DNA of 64,000 nt from Alphaproteobacteria bacterium (GCA_018222605.1 JAAEZZ010000002.1:1-64000), one strand, 5' to 3'. Counted from the stretch's first letter, positions 52,194-61,725 are shown. Notes: generated by a model from the letters alone, not told the origin. Program-made: numbers and translations.

Positions 52194-53167
52194 TATGACC
52201 TCTCCAGTATGATCGATGGCTGCAGTATCTTCATTTTCGCCAGCTGGGGTCTAGAGGTAAACACCTTGTCCATCAGTTCGTGTTGGACGCGGTGCGCTTT
52301 CCACCCAAACATGGCGGGCAGCGAAAACAGGGCAGTAGAAGAGAAACTGTAGGCGGTTCCGTCAGCACTTGAAACATAAGCCTCAATTGGCAACTCGGTG
52401 GAGAGCGGCGATACATCGTCCGCTTCGGTCAGGTAGACATCGCCTGCCCGTGGATGGGGCTTGAAGAAAATCGGTCCTTCATGCCGTTCCCTGACCAACT
52501 TCGCCAAGTGTTGGTGAAGTGCCTGCTCTTCACTTGCGGAAAGTATGTTGGTGCGGTCAAAGCTCGTTCCCAGGATCACGGCCGCACCAGCTGGCAGAAG
52601 GTCCTTTTCTGTCAGGAAGGCATTGCACACAAGCTGCGCACTTCGAGCAAGTACAGAGGGCGCAAGGGACGCCGTGTCAAACGCATGCAAATAAGCGGGA
52701 ATTCCGAACTCATTTGCGTAGCTGAGATATGCCGCAAACCTCTGGCAATTCGGCAACGTTTCAATCCACCTCTCCATATCGACCTTGTGATCGACATAGC
52801 TCGACAGGCCATTGTCATAAAAGATGAACTCGCGGGGCTGAAGCGCAGTGATCAACTCGCGCTGCCGAGGGGATTGCAACTGGTTCGCCACCACCAAGCC
52901 GGATCCTGATCCGGCCTTGGCAAACTCACGAATTTTGTCGTCATCTTCCCCCCACCGAAAGGATTGGATGCTTTCCAGATTATACGCAGAGGCAGCAGTT
53001 TCGCGAGTCGCCATAATTAGACTGTCTGGCAATGACACACCCTGTCCGATGACGACGGCAGTGACATCCTGGGGAGCCGAAGGCGGCCATTTGCCGTGGT
53101 TCATCAAGGCTGCGACCGCCGTAGTGAGATCAGAAATTCCGCTCGCGAGGATGATTACTTTTGCCAT
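52193..53167 (-). CDS. Polysialyltransferase/GT52-like protein
   Basis: A 324-residue protein resembling bacterial polysialyltransferases and GT52-like enzymes. It contains EFIFYDNGLSSYVD in the middle and the FFKPHPRAGDVYL motif near the C-terminal third. The SSADGTAYSFSSTALFSLPAMFG segment places a conserved Ser-rich loop near the end. It could use a CMP-activated acid sugar, consistent with the cytidylyltransferase 5 kb away. The start at 53167 was chosen because the longer frame would run across the ahcY leader and gene. No strong Shine-Dalgarno is visible. Confidence 0.7.
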   Translation of the reverse strand: MAKVIILASGISDLTTAVAALMNHGKWPPSAPQDVTAVVIGQGVSLPDSLIMATRETAASAYNLESIQSFRWGEDDDKIREFAKAGSGSGLVVANQLQSPRQRELITALQPREFIFYDNGLSSYVDHKVDMERWIETLPNCQRFAAYLSYANEFGIPAYLHAFDTASLAPSVLARSAQLVCNAFLTEKDLLPAGAAVILGTSFDRTNILSASEEQALHQHLAKLVRERHEGPIFFKPHPRAGDVYLTEADDVSPLSTELPIEAYVSSADGTAYSFSSTALFSLPAMFGWKAHRVQHELMDKVFTSRPQLAKMKILQPSIILERS

Positions 53168-53328
53168 TGCGGGAGGTGTCGCCTGTAACCTGAAGAGTTG
53201 AGCATGCCAGCAAAGCCCGAGAACTGCATATGCCACTGTGTCGATTTGGTTCTTACGCTGGCCTAGACAGGCTGTCACGGCTGGGCGTGCAAACGCAATC
53301 CTTCTTGGACCGCGGGCACCTACGCTTT

Positions 53329-53401
53329 CAGGCAGAGATATGAGCCAACTATCAGGTAACGCGCACTTCGCGCGTTGCCTTTTGCTGCCTGTCATGTTAC
53401 C
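53329..53401 (+). promoter_or_regulatory. Structured ahcY leader with alternative folds
   Basis: CAGGCAG (53329-53335) is exactly complementary to CTGCCTG (53385-53391). Enclosed is a ten-base-pair hairpin, GGTAACGCGC with GCGCGTTGCC around ACTTC (53355-53379), followed by TTTT. The 5' part of that hairpin, GGTAAC, can alternatively pair with GTTACC at 53396-53401. A terminator-like hairpin, an enclosing stem and a competitor suggest a riboswitch or attenuator. The remaining 53168-53328 shows nothing clear. It does not match SAH, SAM-II or SAM/SAH riboswitches as I know them. Confidence 0.5.
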
Positions 53402-53431
53402 CGCCATACAAACATATAAAGGATTATTGAT

Positions 53432-54826
53432 ATGGCTAAAAGCTATCACGTAGCCGACATCTCCCTGGCAGATTATGGCCGCAAGGAAATCGCCATTGCC
53501 GAGACGGAAATGCCAGGCCTGATGGCCGCACGCGAAGAGTATGGTCCGTCGCAGCCCTTGAAGGGCGCGAAGATCGCTGGATCGCTGCACATGACCATCC
53601 AGACCGCTGTTCTGATCCAGACGCTGGAAGCCCTGGGCGCAGACGTTCAGTGGGTCTCCTGCAATATCTACTCGACCCAAGATCACGCCGCCGCCGCAAT
53701 CGCCGACAATGGCACGCCGGTCTGGGCCTACAAGGGTGAAACCCTGACCGAGTATTGGGACTACACAGACCGCCTGTTCCACTGGCATGACGGCACTGGC
53801 CCAAACCTGATTCTGGATGATGGCGGCGATGCCTCGCTCTACCTCGTCCTCGGGGAGAAGGCTGAAGCCGATCCGTCCATTCTGGACAATCCGAAATCGG
53901 AAGAAGAAACTGCGCTCTACGCCCAGATCAAGAAACGCATCCAGGAATCCCCTGGCTGGTTCGCCAAGACCAAGGCCGGCATCAAGGGCGTTTCCGAAGA
54001 AACGACGACCGGCGTGAACCGCCTCTACCAGATGGAAAAGCGCGGCGAGCTGCCCTTCCCGGCCATCAACGTCAACGACTCGGTCACGAAATCCAAATTC
54101 GACAACAAGTATGGCTGTAAGGAATCCCTGGTCGACGCAATCCGTCGCGGTACGGATGTCATGATGGCCGGCAAGAAAGCTTTCGTTGCTGGTTATGGCG
54201 ATGTCGGCAAAGGCTCTGCGGCCTCGCTGGCTGGCTCCGGCGCCCGCGTGTCTGTTTCAGAAGTTGATCCGATCTGCGCCCTGCAGGCCGCCATGGACGG
54301 CTTCGAAGTCCTGACCCTGGATGACGCCGCGCCGAAATTCGACATCTTCGTCACGGCAACGGGCAACAAGGACATCATCACTGTCGACCATATGCGCGCG
54401 ATGAAAGACATGGCCATCGTCTGCAATATTGGCCACTTCGACAACGAAATTCAGGTCGAAGGCCTGCGCAATTTCGAATGGACGAACATCAAGCCGCAAG
54501 TCGACATGATCACCTTCCCGGATGGCAAGCGCATCATTCTGCTGTCTGAAGGTCGCCTGGTGAACCTCGGCAACGCAACCGGCCACCCGTCCTTCGTGAT
54601 GTCAGCCTCTTTCACAAACCAGACGCTGGCTCAGATCGAGCTTCATACGCGCGGTGACGAATACGAGAACAAGGTCTACACCCTGCCGAAGCACCTTGAT
54701 GAGAAAGTGGCCATGCTGCACCTCAACAAGCTGGGTGTTCAGCTGACTGAGCTGTCCGGTGAACAAGCCGACTATATCGGCGTGGATCAGACCGGCCCAT
54801 TCAAGCCTGAGCATTACCGCTACTAG
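53432..54826 (+). CDS. ahcY: Adenosylhomocysteinase
   Basis: A 464-residue S-adenosylhomocysteine hydrolase, splitting SAH to adenosine and homocysteine and so relieving product inhibition of methyltransferases. The N-terminal substrate region includes [13 protein letters not shown]. The NAD-binding motif is [13 protein letters not shown] at about 251-263, and ATGNKDIIT and [10 protein letters not shown] are conserved. The KPEHYRY-type end is present (FKPEHYRY). AAAGGA precedes the ATG by eight bases. It heads an operon with purU (17-base gap) and metK. Confidence 0.98.
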   Translation: MAKSYHVADISLADYGRKEIAIAETEMPGLMAAREEYGPSQPLKGAKIAGSLHMTIQTAVLIQTLEALGADVQWVSCNIYSTQDHAAAAIADNGTPVWAYKGETLTEYWDYTDRLFHWHDGTGPNLILDDGGDASLYLVLGEKAEADPSILDNPKSEEETALYAQIKKRIQESPGWFAKTKAGIKGVSEETTTGVNRLYQMEKRGELPFPAINVNDSVTKSKFDNKYGCKESLVDAIRRGTDVMMAGKKAFVAGYGDVGKGSAASLAGSGARVSVSEVDPICALQAAMDGFEVLTLDDAAPKFDIFVTATGNKDIITVDHMRAMKDMAIVCNIGHFDNEIQVEGLRNFEWTNIKPQVDMITFPDGKRIILLSEGRLVNLGNATGHPSFVMSASFTNQTLAQIELHTRGDEYENKVYTLPKHLDEKVAMLHLNKLGVQLTELSGEQADYIGVDQTGPFKPEHYRY

Positions 54827-54843
54827 ACATCAAGGCTTTACTT

Positions 54844-55698
54844 TTGGTGCGCGAACATATCCTCACCCTCTCCTGCCCTGACCGGGTTGGCCTTGTGGCC
54901 AGCCTGGCCAGGCTGATGGAACGCCATGATTGCTTCATTGCGTCTTCCAGAACATTCGGAGATCCGGAAACGGGGCGCTTCTTTGCGCGTCTCGTTTTCA
55001 ACGGGCCTGAGGCAATGGCACCAAAAGACCTTGAAGCAGAACTGGTCAGTCTGGGCGACGAACTGAAAGCAGACTGGGCCATTCATCCGAGTGATGAGAA
55101 GGTCAAGGCACTGCTGCTGGTTTCCAAATCGGATCACTGCGCCAACACCCTGCTATATGGCGCACGTCGCAAGGAATTGCCGATTGATGTTGTCGGCATC
55201 GTTTCAAACAATGAGATGCTCAAAGACAATTTCGCCCATTGGAACCTGCCCTGGTTCCATGTGCCGGTTACGAAGGATACGAAACCGGAGGCCGAAGCCC
55301 GACTGTTCGAGGTCATCGATGAGACGGGGGCAGACCTTGTGGTTCTCGCCCGCTACATGCAGGTCCTCAGCGATGAGGCCTGCCGGCGCCTGGAAGGCCG
55401 GTGCATCAATATCCATCACTCCTTCCTGCCGGGCTTCAAAGGCGCAAAGCCCTATCACCAGGCCCATGCCCGCGGCGTGAAGGTCATCGGCGCGACAGCG
55501 CACTATGTGACCGGTGATCTGGACGAGGGCCCCATCATCGCTCAGGTCACGGAAGTCATCGATCATACCTACAGTCCTGCCGACATGATCGAGACAGGTC
55601 GCCACCTTGAGGGCAACGCCCTGCTCCGCGCCGTCAAGGCACATGCGGAACATCGCATTTTCATCAACTCCGGAAAGACGGTCGTTTTTGCCCGGTAG
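54844..55698 (+). CDS. purU: Formyltetrahydrofolate deformylase
   Basis: A 284-residue PurU, hydrolysing 10-formyl-THF to formate and THF and balancing one-carbon pools. An N-terminal ACT domain (about 5-80; LTLSCPDRVGLVASLARLM) precedes the formyltransferase fold. That fold has VSNNEMLKDNFAHW and the catalytic HHSFLPGFKGAKPYHQAHARG segment (split about 196-216). The start is TTG at 54844 or GTG at 54847. Its place between ahcY and metK ties formate/THF balance to the methyl cycle. Confidence 0.95.
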   Translation: MVREHILTLSCPDRVGLVASLARLMERHDCFIASSRTFGDPETGRFFARLVFNGPEAMAPKDLEAELVSLGDELKADWAIHPSDEKVKALLLVSKSDHCANTLLYGARRKELPIDVVGIVSNNEMLKDNFAHWNLPWFHVPVTKDTKPEAEARLFEVIDETGADLVVLARYMQVLSDEACRRLEGRCINIHHSFLPGFKGAKPYHQAHARGVKVIGATAHYVTGDLDEGPIIAQVTEVIDHTYSPADMIETGRHLEGNALLRAVKAHAEHRIFINSGKTVVFAR

Positions 55699-55728
55699 AA
55701 ATAATAAGCACAAAGAAAGTCAGCACTC

Positions 55729-56910
55729 ATGAAACTTTCCAGCCACGAATTTACCAGCGAGAGCGTCTCCGAAGGTCACCCGGACAAGGTCTCCGACCAG
55801 ATCTCTGATGCGATTGTTGACCTGTTCCTGTCACGCGACCCCAGCGCGAAAGTCGCGGTTGAGACGCTGACGACCACCAACCGCGTTGTGCTGGCCGGGG
55901 AAGTGCGCACCAATAACGGTTCGACTGTGACGCATGACGAAATGGAGCAAGCTGCCCGCGATGTCGTCAAGCGTATCGGCTACGAGCAGGACGGTTTTCA
56001 CTGGAAGAACATGAGCGTAGAGAACTATGTTCACGGACAATCTTCTGAGATCGCCCAAGGCGTTGAAGAGGGTCAGGGCCTTTATGGGGAAGAAGGTGCA
56101 GGCGACCAAGGCATCATGTTCGGCTATGCGACGAACGAAACCCCGGAACTCATGCCGGCTACGCTGGTCTACTCTCACCAGATCCTGCAGCGCCTTGCAG
56201 AACTCCGCCATGACGGCACCCATCCGGAGCTGGAGCCTGACGCAAAAAGCCAGGTCACGCTACAATATGAAGGGTCCAAACCTGTTGGCGTGAACGCACT
56301 GGTCGTCTCTCACCAGCACAAGGAGAGCGCATCCCTGGAGCAGCTGCGTGAGATCATCCGCCCTGTGATCAAGGACGTTCTGCCAGAGGGCTGGTTCCCT
56401 GACGAAGACAAATTCTATGTGAACCCGACAGGTCGCTTCGTGATTGGCGGCCCGGACGGCGATGCCGGCCTCACCGGCCGCAAGATCATCGTCGACACAT
56501 ATGGTGGGGCCGCGCCGCATGGCGGCGGCGCCTTCTCCGGCAAGGACCCGTCAAAAGTTGACAGATCTGCCGCATATGCCACGCGCTATCTGGCCAAGAA
56601 TGTTGTCGCGGCCGGCTTGGCCGAACGCTGCACCATCCAGGTCAGCTATGCCATCGGTGTCGCACAACCTCTGTCGATCTATGTCGACACGCACGACACC
56701 GGCAATGCGGACGAAACGCGCATCGCAAAGGCGCTGCGTGATCTGTTCGATCTCTCCCCCAAGGGCATCCGCACACATTTGAAACTGAACCAGCCAATTT
56801 ACGGCCCATCTGCCGCCTATGGCCATTTCGGGCGTACACCAACGGACAATGGCGGCTTCAGCTGGGAAAAGACAGACCTGGTCAGCGAGCTGTCACGTCT
56901 GGCGAACTAG
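55729..56910 (+). CDS. metK: S-adenosylmethionine synthetase
   Basis: A 393-residue MetK making SAM from methionine and ATP. Signatures [16 protein letters not shown] near the N-terminus, [12 protein letters not shown] at about 123-134 and the P-loop-like [17 protein letters not shown] are complete. The gap after purU is 30 bases, too short for a SAM/SAH riboswitch of the Rhodobacterales type. Control is therefore probably exercised at the ahcY leader. It converges with the small lipoprotein gene. Confidence 0.98.
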   Translation: MKLSSHEFTSESVSEGHPDKVSDQISDAIVDLFLSRDPSAKVAVETLTTTNRVVLAGEVRTNNGSTVTHDEMEQAARDVVKRIGYEQDGFHWKNMSVENYVHGQSSEIAQGVEEGQGLYGEEGAGDQGIMFGYATNETPELMPATLVYSHQILQRLAELRHDGTHPELEPDAKSQVTLQYEGSKPVGVNALVVSHQHKESASLEQLREIIRPVIKDVLPEGWFPDEDKFYVNPTGRFVIGGPDGDAGLTGRKIIVDTYGGAAPHGGGAFSGKDPSKVDRSAAYATRYLAKNVVAAGLAERCTIQVSYAIGVAQPLSIYVDTHDTGNADETRIAKALRDLFDLSPKGIRTHLKLNQPIYGPSAAYGHFGRTPTDNGGFSWEKTDLVSELSRLAN

Positions 56911-56920
56911 GCCTTATAGC

Positions 56921-57301
56921 TTAAAACGCAGTCATGATCTTTTCAATGGATGCCACGGTTTCGCCGTGGCATTCTATTTTTATCTGCTCCGGCATAGGCG
57001 CGCTTTTTTGCTGATAAGCTGCCGTTCCGGACACGGAGGGCCCGCCCGGCGACAGAGACAGGCGCAAGACGCCTGCCTCATCAGACGCGACCGGGCTGAG
57101 CATCCATGATTGGTCGTCTGAAACCCGCACAAGAACATGCAGTTTCACGGGCCGGTCATCCGGCCCCGGCATGCGGTTCACCCATGCGGACACTTCCGTA
57201 ACATCCGGACAGGGTGTCGAGGCATCAGACATGCCTGCGCAGGAGGCCAGAAGCGCCGTCGCCGCAAACAAGGAGGCAAAACCCGACCAACACCTCACCA
57301 T
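56921..57301 (-). CDS. Small hypothetical lipoprotein coupled to the subtilase gene
   Basis: A 126-residue protein with a lipoprotein signal ending LLASCAG (cysteine at about 21). The mature part has SAWVNRMPG, KLHVLVRVSDDQSWML and a C-terminal beta-like stretch. It has a further cysteine early (TPCPDV) and another late (IECHG). I do not recognise the family. Its ATG precedes the stop of the upstream protease gene by four bases (ATGGTGA), so translation is coupled. It may be an inhibitor, chaperone or accessory of that protease. Confidence 0.7.
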   Translation of the reverse strand: MVRCWSGFASLFAATALLASCAGMSDASTPCPDVTEVSAWVNRMPGPDDRPVKLHVLVRVSDDQSWMLSPVASDEAGVLRLSLSPGGPSVSGTAAYQQKSAPMPEQIKIECHGETVASIEKIMTAF

Positions 57302-59790
57302 GGTGTCGACAGGCGCAGCCAGAGCGCCCCCTGCTGCTCCGCGCCCTCGATATGGTTTGGCGATGTCGACATGACGGCCGTGGCCTCCCCGGACCAGCTG
57401 TCGCTCAAACCGAATGCGTAGCGGGTTTCGAAGTCGATTTGACGTCCACTCGGGGTCAGGTCCGCATTGATAAATTCGCGCATCAGTCCGCCATTCAGAT
57501 CCACACCGACTGGCGCATTCAGCCGCAGGGAGCCCGTTTCTGCCCTGCGTGGCTGGGCCATGATGAAGTGCAGACGGCCTTGCCTGACCGGATGGCTTGC
57601 GCCGACTGACCAGCGGCTTGTCCACACATCCTGCGTATCGAGCCCAGGCAGTTCCACACTCGCGAGTTCCAGACCGGAAGAAATCATCCAAGCCTCACCT
57701 GCCAACATCGCCCCTTCCATAGAATAGGCTGTCATGCTGGTCTGGTCTTCTTCGCCAAAGCGTCGCTGAAGTGTGCCGCCAAGCGCTGTTTCTTCATCCT
57801 TCACAAAGGAGGCACCTGCCCGGACGGACCAAGTATAGGCGTCCCGCCCGAACATGAATCCGGATTGGGAGCGGCCTTCCTGCTCAGCCGAGAAGATGTC
57901 CATCACAAGGTCAGGTCCGAAAGCATGGCTGAACTTCGCCCAAGTTCCTGAGGTGGAAAATGCATTGCCCATGCCGGGCTCATTCAGCAGCGAGATATCC
58001 GGCGCGAGGTGGGTGAGAGACCCGCCCTTGCCCAGTTCGACCTGGCTTTCTCCAAAACTGTAGCGCATCTGGAAAGTGGATTGCGCATCCTCCTGATACG
58101 GCGCCGTCGGATCATCCCAGACGCGGGCCTGTGTCCAGTTCAGACTGACATTCCCCGCCCGAACAGAGCGGCTTTCACCATTGGCCCAGTTCGCCCGTGC
58201 ACCAAAATCCGTCAGGCGTGAGCCAAGAGCATCCTTTGGAATGCGCGCCGTGATCGCGCTGGCATTCACACGGAAGCCGCGCTCGTATTTGTCCTGGAAA
58301 ATAAGCCCATCAAAGGCCCCTGAATTGGCGGCCCAGTCTCCAAACGCCCCGCCGCTCGGTGCGAAGACCTCAGCCAGGCTGACCCGTTCAATTCCGAAAT
58401 CAAGGTTCTGCTGACCTTGCGGCTTGAAGGCTTCTTCAAGATTAAGAACGCCGACGCCTGAGACATTGTCGACACCCTCCCCTGCGATCTCGCCCGTAAT
58501 GGGATCAGGTGAATTGTCGACATAGTCTGTAGCCGTATCAAGAAGAATTTGAAGAGCCACTTCCGGTTTTGACTTCAGGTTCGGAAATGCATCCAGCAAC
58601 AAGGCGAGCGACCCGGCAACATAAGGCGCGGCAAAGGAGGTACCGGAAATGCGATAATAGTCGCCCTCATCATCCGCGTCATTACAATTATCTGTGACAG
58701 TCTGGGAGCAACTCGGAGAATCCGGGAATATAAGATCATCATCCGGTCCAGTGGAAACTATGTCCTCACCAGGGGCAAGAATGTAATAATTTCGCGCCGA
58801 AGCCCCTGCCCGATTGGAAAAATCGGATATCCGGCCCGCAGGGTCTATGGCCCCCACAGCAACAACCCGCCCCTGTGAAGAATCTTGGCCTGCAATATAG
58901 GCCGGTTCCGTTGGTGAATTGCCAACAGCTTCTGTTGGATTTCCGTTCTCGTCCGTTCCGGCAGGTTCAGCCTCATTACCGGCAGAGATGACCACGAGAA
59001 CGCCCGCCGCCACCGCGGCTCGCACGGCATTCTCCAGCGTCTGGTCATTATCAACTTCTCCGCCCAGGGACATGTTGATGATGCTTGCACCCTGATCGAC
59101 CGCGTACTGGATAGCGCGCGCCAGATCCCCATCGCTGAAAACACAGTCTTCATCTTCGCCGCTGCGTCCGCAGCTGCCTGGGGAATCCGCACGAATTCCA
59201 AGAATGGATGACTCATAGGCTGCGCCCTGGATCCCGTTGGGAATGTTATTATCCCCACTCATACGATAATCATCCTGGCGGCGCGCAGCGATTACACCGC
59301 TGACGAGTGTGCCATGACCTTCTGTATCGATATCACCAGATTGGCGCGTCATCGTGGTAGGGTTACCATTGCTATCAAAGCCTCGACAGGCCGTGTCTGC
59401 ACAAACATCATATATGTCGACAACGGCGCCCTGCAGGTCAGGATGATCTGAAATAACCCCCGTATCTATTACCGCAATTGTGATGTCCTTGCCTGTCGCG
59501 CCAATGGCATACGCTGCAGAAGCCCCGATGAGTGGCAAGCCAACGGTCGCATCATATTCGCGGGTCTCAAAGGCGGATGGGTCAGCAATCTGCTCAGGAA
59601 ACGGATTGGATGTCGGCGGGGGCGGAGGGGGTGGCGGTGGTGGCGGTGGTAATGGCGTCACCGCAGAAGCGCTCCCACCGCCGCCGCCTGCACATGCGGT
59701 CAGTGCCAACACCGAAACGCCCAGCATAGCCGCGGCGCAAAGTGAACGGGGGATATGCCTGCAAGGCGTCTCAAAATGGGGCAGATACAT
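57295..59790 (-). CDS. Subtilisin-like (S8) serine protease lipoprotein with beta-rich C-terminus
   Basis: An 831-residue exported protease. The lipobox LALTAC puts the acylated cysteine at residue 33. A Gly-rich stretch and a run of twelve prolines (48-59) form a spacer. The S8 triad is D109 in AVIDTGV, H159 in GHGT and S385 in GTSFAAPYVAGS, with N272 as oxyanion residue. After about residue 460 the protein is beta-rich with alternating aromatic residues to a terminal Trp, resembling autotransporter-type barrels. AGGAAA precedes ATG 59790; an ATG eight codons earlier is less likely. It probably acts at the cell surface. Confidence 0.87.
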   Translation of the reverse strand: MYLPHFETPCRHIPRSLCAAAMLGVSVLALTACAGGGGGSASAVTPLPPPPPPPPPPPPTSNPFPEQIADPSAFETREYDATVGLPLIGASAAYAIGATGKDITIAVIDTGVISDHPDLQGAVVDIYDVCADTACRGFDSNGNPTTMTRQSGDIDTEGHGTLVSGVIAARRQDDYRMSGDNNIPNGIQGAAYESSILGIRADSPGSCGRSGEDEDCVFSDGDLARAIQYAVDQGASIINMSLGGEVDNDQTLENAVRAAVAAGVLVVISAGNEAEPAGTDENGNPTEAVGNSPTEPAYIAGQDSSQGRVVAVGAIDPAGRISDFSNRAGASARNYYILAPGEDIVSTGPDDDLIFPDSPSCSQTVTDNCNDADDEGDYYRISGTSFAAPYVAGSLALLLDAFPNLKSKPEVALQILLDTATDYVDNSPDPITGEIAGEGVDNVSGVGVLNLEEAFKPQGQQNLDFGIERVSLAEVFAPSGGAFGDWAANSGAFDGLIFQDKYERGFRVNASAITARIPKDALGSRLTDFGARANWANGESRSVRAGNVSLNWTQARVWDDPTAPYQEDAQSTFQMRYSFGESQVELGKGGSLTHLAPDISLLNEPGMGNAFSTSGTWAKFSHAFGPDLVMDIFSAEQEGRSQSGFMFGRDAYTWSVRAGASFVKDEETALGGTLQRRFGEEDQTSMTAYSMEGAMLAGEAWMISSGLELASVELPGLDTQDVWTSRWSVGASHPVRQGRLHFIMAQPRRAETGSLRLNAPVGVDLNGGLMREFINADLTPSGRQIDFETRYAFGLSDSWSGEATAVMSTSPNHIEGAEQQGALWLRLSTPW

Positions 59791-59895
59791 ACATGTTTCC
59801 TGTCTCACCGGCACTGTTTTCTACGCTTGCCTTACGTCTGGAAACTATAACTCCACAACAAAGATCAAGTAGTGGCAATTAATAACAGCAGTATA

Positions 59896-60822
59896 TCACG
59901 AAAACTCTACTCGCTCTTGAGAGAAGTAGAACAGAGAGCGTGTTTCATCATCAATCATGTCACTGCGGGCTTCCAGCAGGCGCTGCATGGCATGCTTGCG
60001 GTCCTTCAGGGCATGCTCGAAGTCTGCCTCGATGAGGCGGTCCACGCCTGTGCGAACCATTGCATCGCGTACTTCCATATACAGGGTCAGCGACCCACCG
60101 AGGAACATGGACTCATACGCGATCTTGCTGGCAATCTTGTCGTGTATGTCACCGTACTGGAACTGCCGCTCCATGACGGATTTGCGCTTGCAGATAAAGT
60201 CAATTTCGTGCCGATACTCAGGGTGGCGCAGGTAATAATTTTTCAGTGCGGTCATTTCAGTATCGATCCGCTCCTGCACATCTTCGGGCAAAGCTTCACT
60301 CAGAATAATGATGATATCGATATCAGACCCTTTAACCATCTCTCCTGTCGCCATGTGCTCACGCGGTTCATTATGAGCCAGATAGTAAGCCAGGTCTCCA
60401 GCGATGAAGGCACAAAGCTGGCTGCGAATTTCGCGGCCCAGCGTGACAAATACCTGCTTCATGACCGACTGTGCGACAGACAGTTTCTCGCGACTGATCT
60501 CGCGGTGCATGTTTGACAAGGTCCCCTGCCGCTCAATCATCTTGTCTCTCTGGCCTGGCAGGCCAAACAGGGTGAAGGACAGGAAATCCCGCAAGATGGA
60601 CGGGCTGAGCCGGACCTGGTCCTCACGGGTAATGTCAAAGCGCAGATAATAGCTGGCAAAGTGCGACACGTGCAGCTTCCGGCTCTGATAACAGGCTTGC
60701 CAAAGGGCCAGTTGAGGCACATCGCGCATGTCCTCCGCCAGTTCCTTTCCAAGACGGGGGCCCTTCTCCGCCAGCATAGCTTCGATACGCACTTCAATGT
60801 CTTTCAGATCATATTTGGACAA
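59896..60822 (-). CDS. Putative nucleotidyltransferase-fold protein
   Basis: A 308-residue protein. MVKGSDIDIIIIL at 162-174 and YRHEIDFIC at 203-211 look like the metal-binding triad of a pol-beta-type nucleotidyltransferase (D167, D169, D208). N- and C-terminal regions are helical and charged. No signal peptide is seen. The start is TTG with GGAGGG upstream. It lies 24 bases after rmlA on the same strand, as the last gene of the rhamnose operon. The substrate is unknown, and a toxin-like or sugar-nucleotide role are both open. Confidence 0.6.
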   Translation of the reverse strand: MSKYDLKDIEVRIEAMLAEKGPRLGKELAEDMRDVPQLALWQACYQSRKLHVSHFASYYLRFDITREDQVRLSPSILRDFLSFTLFGLPGQRDKMIERQGTLSNMHREISREKLSVAQSVMKQVFVTLGREIRSQLCAFIAGDLAYYLAHNEPREHMATGEMVKGSDIDIIIILSEALPEDVQERIDTEMTALKNYYLRHPEYRHEIDFICKRKSVMERQFQYGDIHDKIASKIAYESMFLGGSLTLYMEVRDAMVRTGVDRLIEADFEHALKDRKHAMQRLLEARSDMIDDETRSLFYFSQERVEFS

Positions 60823-60846
60823 GTATAAATCCCTCCACAGATCGTA

Positions 60847-61725
60847 CTAAAGCGCTGAAGGTGCGGACTCCAGCAGGCTGACAAGATAGTCCCGATACTC
60901 GTTATTGAACGCCTCAGCCAATTTCTGCACATCATCCGAGCTGATATACCCCTTGCGCCAGGCAACTTCTTCCAGACACGCAACCTTCAAACCCTGGCGC
61001 TTCTCAACCGTCTGCACAAAATGAGAAGCTTCGAGCATACTGTCGAATGTACCCGCATCAAGCCAGGTAGTGCCCCTTTGCAGCCGTGTGACATACAGCT
61101 GCCCGAGCCGAAAGTATGCCTCATTCACACTCGTGATTTCAAGCTCTCCGCGGTCTGACGGCTTGACCTGTCCCGCGATATCCACGACATTCGCGTCATA
61201 AAAATAGAGCCCCGGAATGGCCCAGTTGCTACGTGGGCTGATCGGCTTTTCTTGCAGAGACAATGGCCGCCCCTCATTATCAAGCTCTACAATACCAAAG
61301 CGTTCGGGATCTTTGACCTGATAGGCCAGTACGGCTGCACCATGTCTCGGCTGCGCAAGCTCCTGTAACTGGCCTGACAAGCCTGCGCCATAGAAGATGT
61401 TGTCACCCAGTGCCAAAGCGCATGGTTGGCCATCAATGAAGTCACGTCCAATCAGGAAGGCTTCCGCCAACCCGTTGGGATCAGCCTGAACCGCATAAGA
61501 GATATCAATGCCCCACTGTGAACCTTCTCCCAGAAGGCTCTGATAGGCTTGGCTATGCTCGGGCGTGCAGATAACGAGAATTTCCCTGATCCCTGCCAGC
61601 ATGAGTGTAGAGATGGGGTAGTAGATCAGTGGCTTGTCATAAATCGTCAGCAGATGTTTCGAGACACCACGCGTAACAGGGTGAAGGCGGCTCCCTGTAC
61701 CGCCAGCAAGAATAATACCCTTCAT
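60847..61725 (-). CDS. rmlA: Glucose-1-phosphate thymidylyltransferase
   Basis: A 292-residue RmlA/RfbA joining dTTP and glucose-1-phosphate to dTDP-glucose. The nucleotide loop LAGGTGSRLHPVTRGVSKHL is at the N-terminus. KPLIYYPISTLMLAGI, GDNIFYG and WLDAGTFDSMLEAS are typical, and its length is normal. The ATG overlaps the rmlD stop (ATGA), showing coupled translation. Confidence 0.97.
   Translation of the reverse strand: MKGIILAGGTGSRLHPVTRGVSKHLLTIYDKPLIYYPISTLMLAGIREILVICTPEHSQAYQSLLGEGSQWGIDISYAVQADPNGLAEAFLIGRDFIDGQPCALALGDNIFYGAGLSGQLQELAQPRHGAAVLAYQVKDPERFGIVELDNEGRPLSLQEKPISPRSNWAIPGLYFYDANVVDIAGQVKPSDRGELEITSVNEAYFRLGQLYVTRLQRGTTWLDAGTFDSMLEASHFVQTVEKRQGLKVACLEEVAWRKGYISSDDVQKLAEAFNNEYRDYLVSLLESAPSAL

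Noticed and set aside
53168..53431. Known SAH or SAM riboswitch before ahcY
   Set aside because: The conserved cores I know for the SAH, SAM-II and SAM/SAH classes are not seen. The leader was reported as an unassigned structured element instead.
53168..53788. Upstream extension of the polysialyltransferase-like frame
   Set aside because: It would run antisense through the ahcY leader and the start of ahcY, and the family-like fold begins at the ATG at 53167.
55699..55728. SAM/SAH riboswitch before metK
   Set aside because: The 30-base gap after purU is too short and holds no matching structure.
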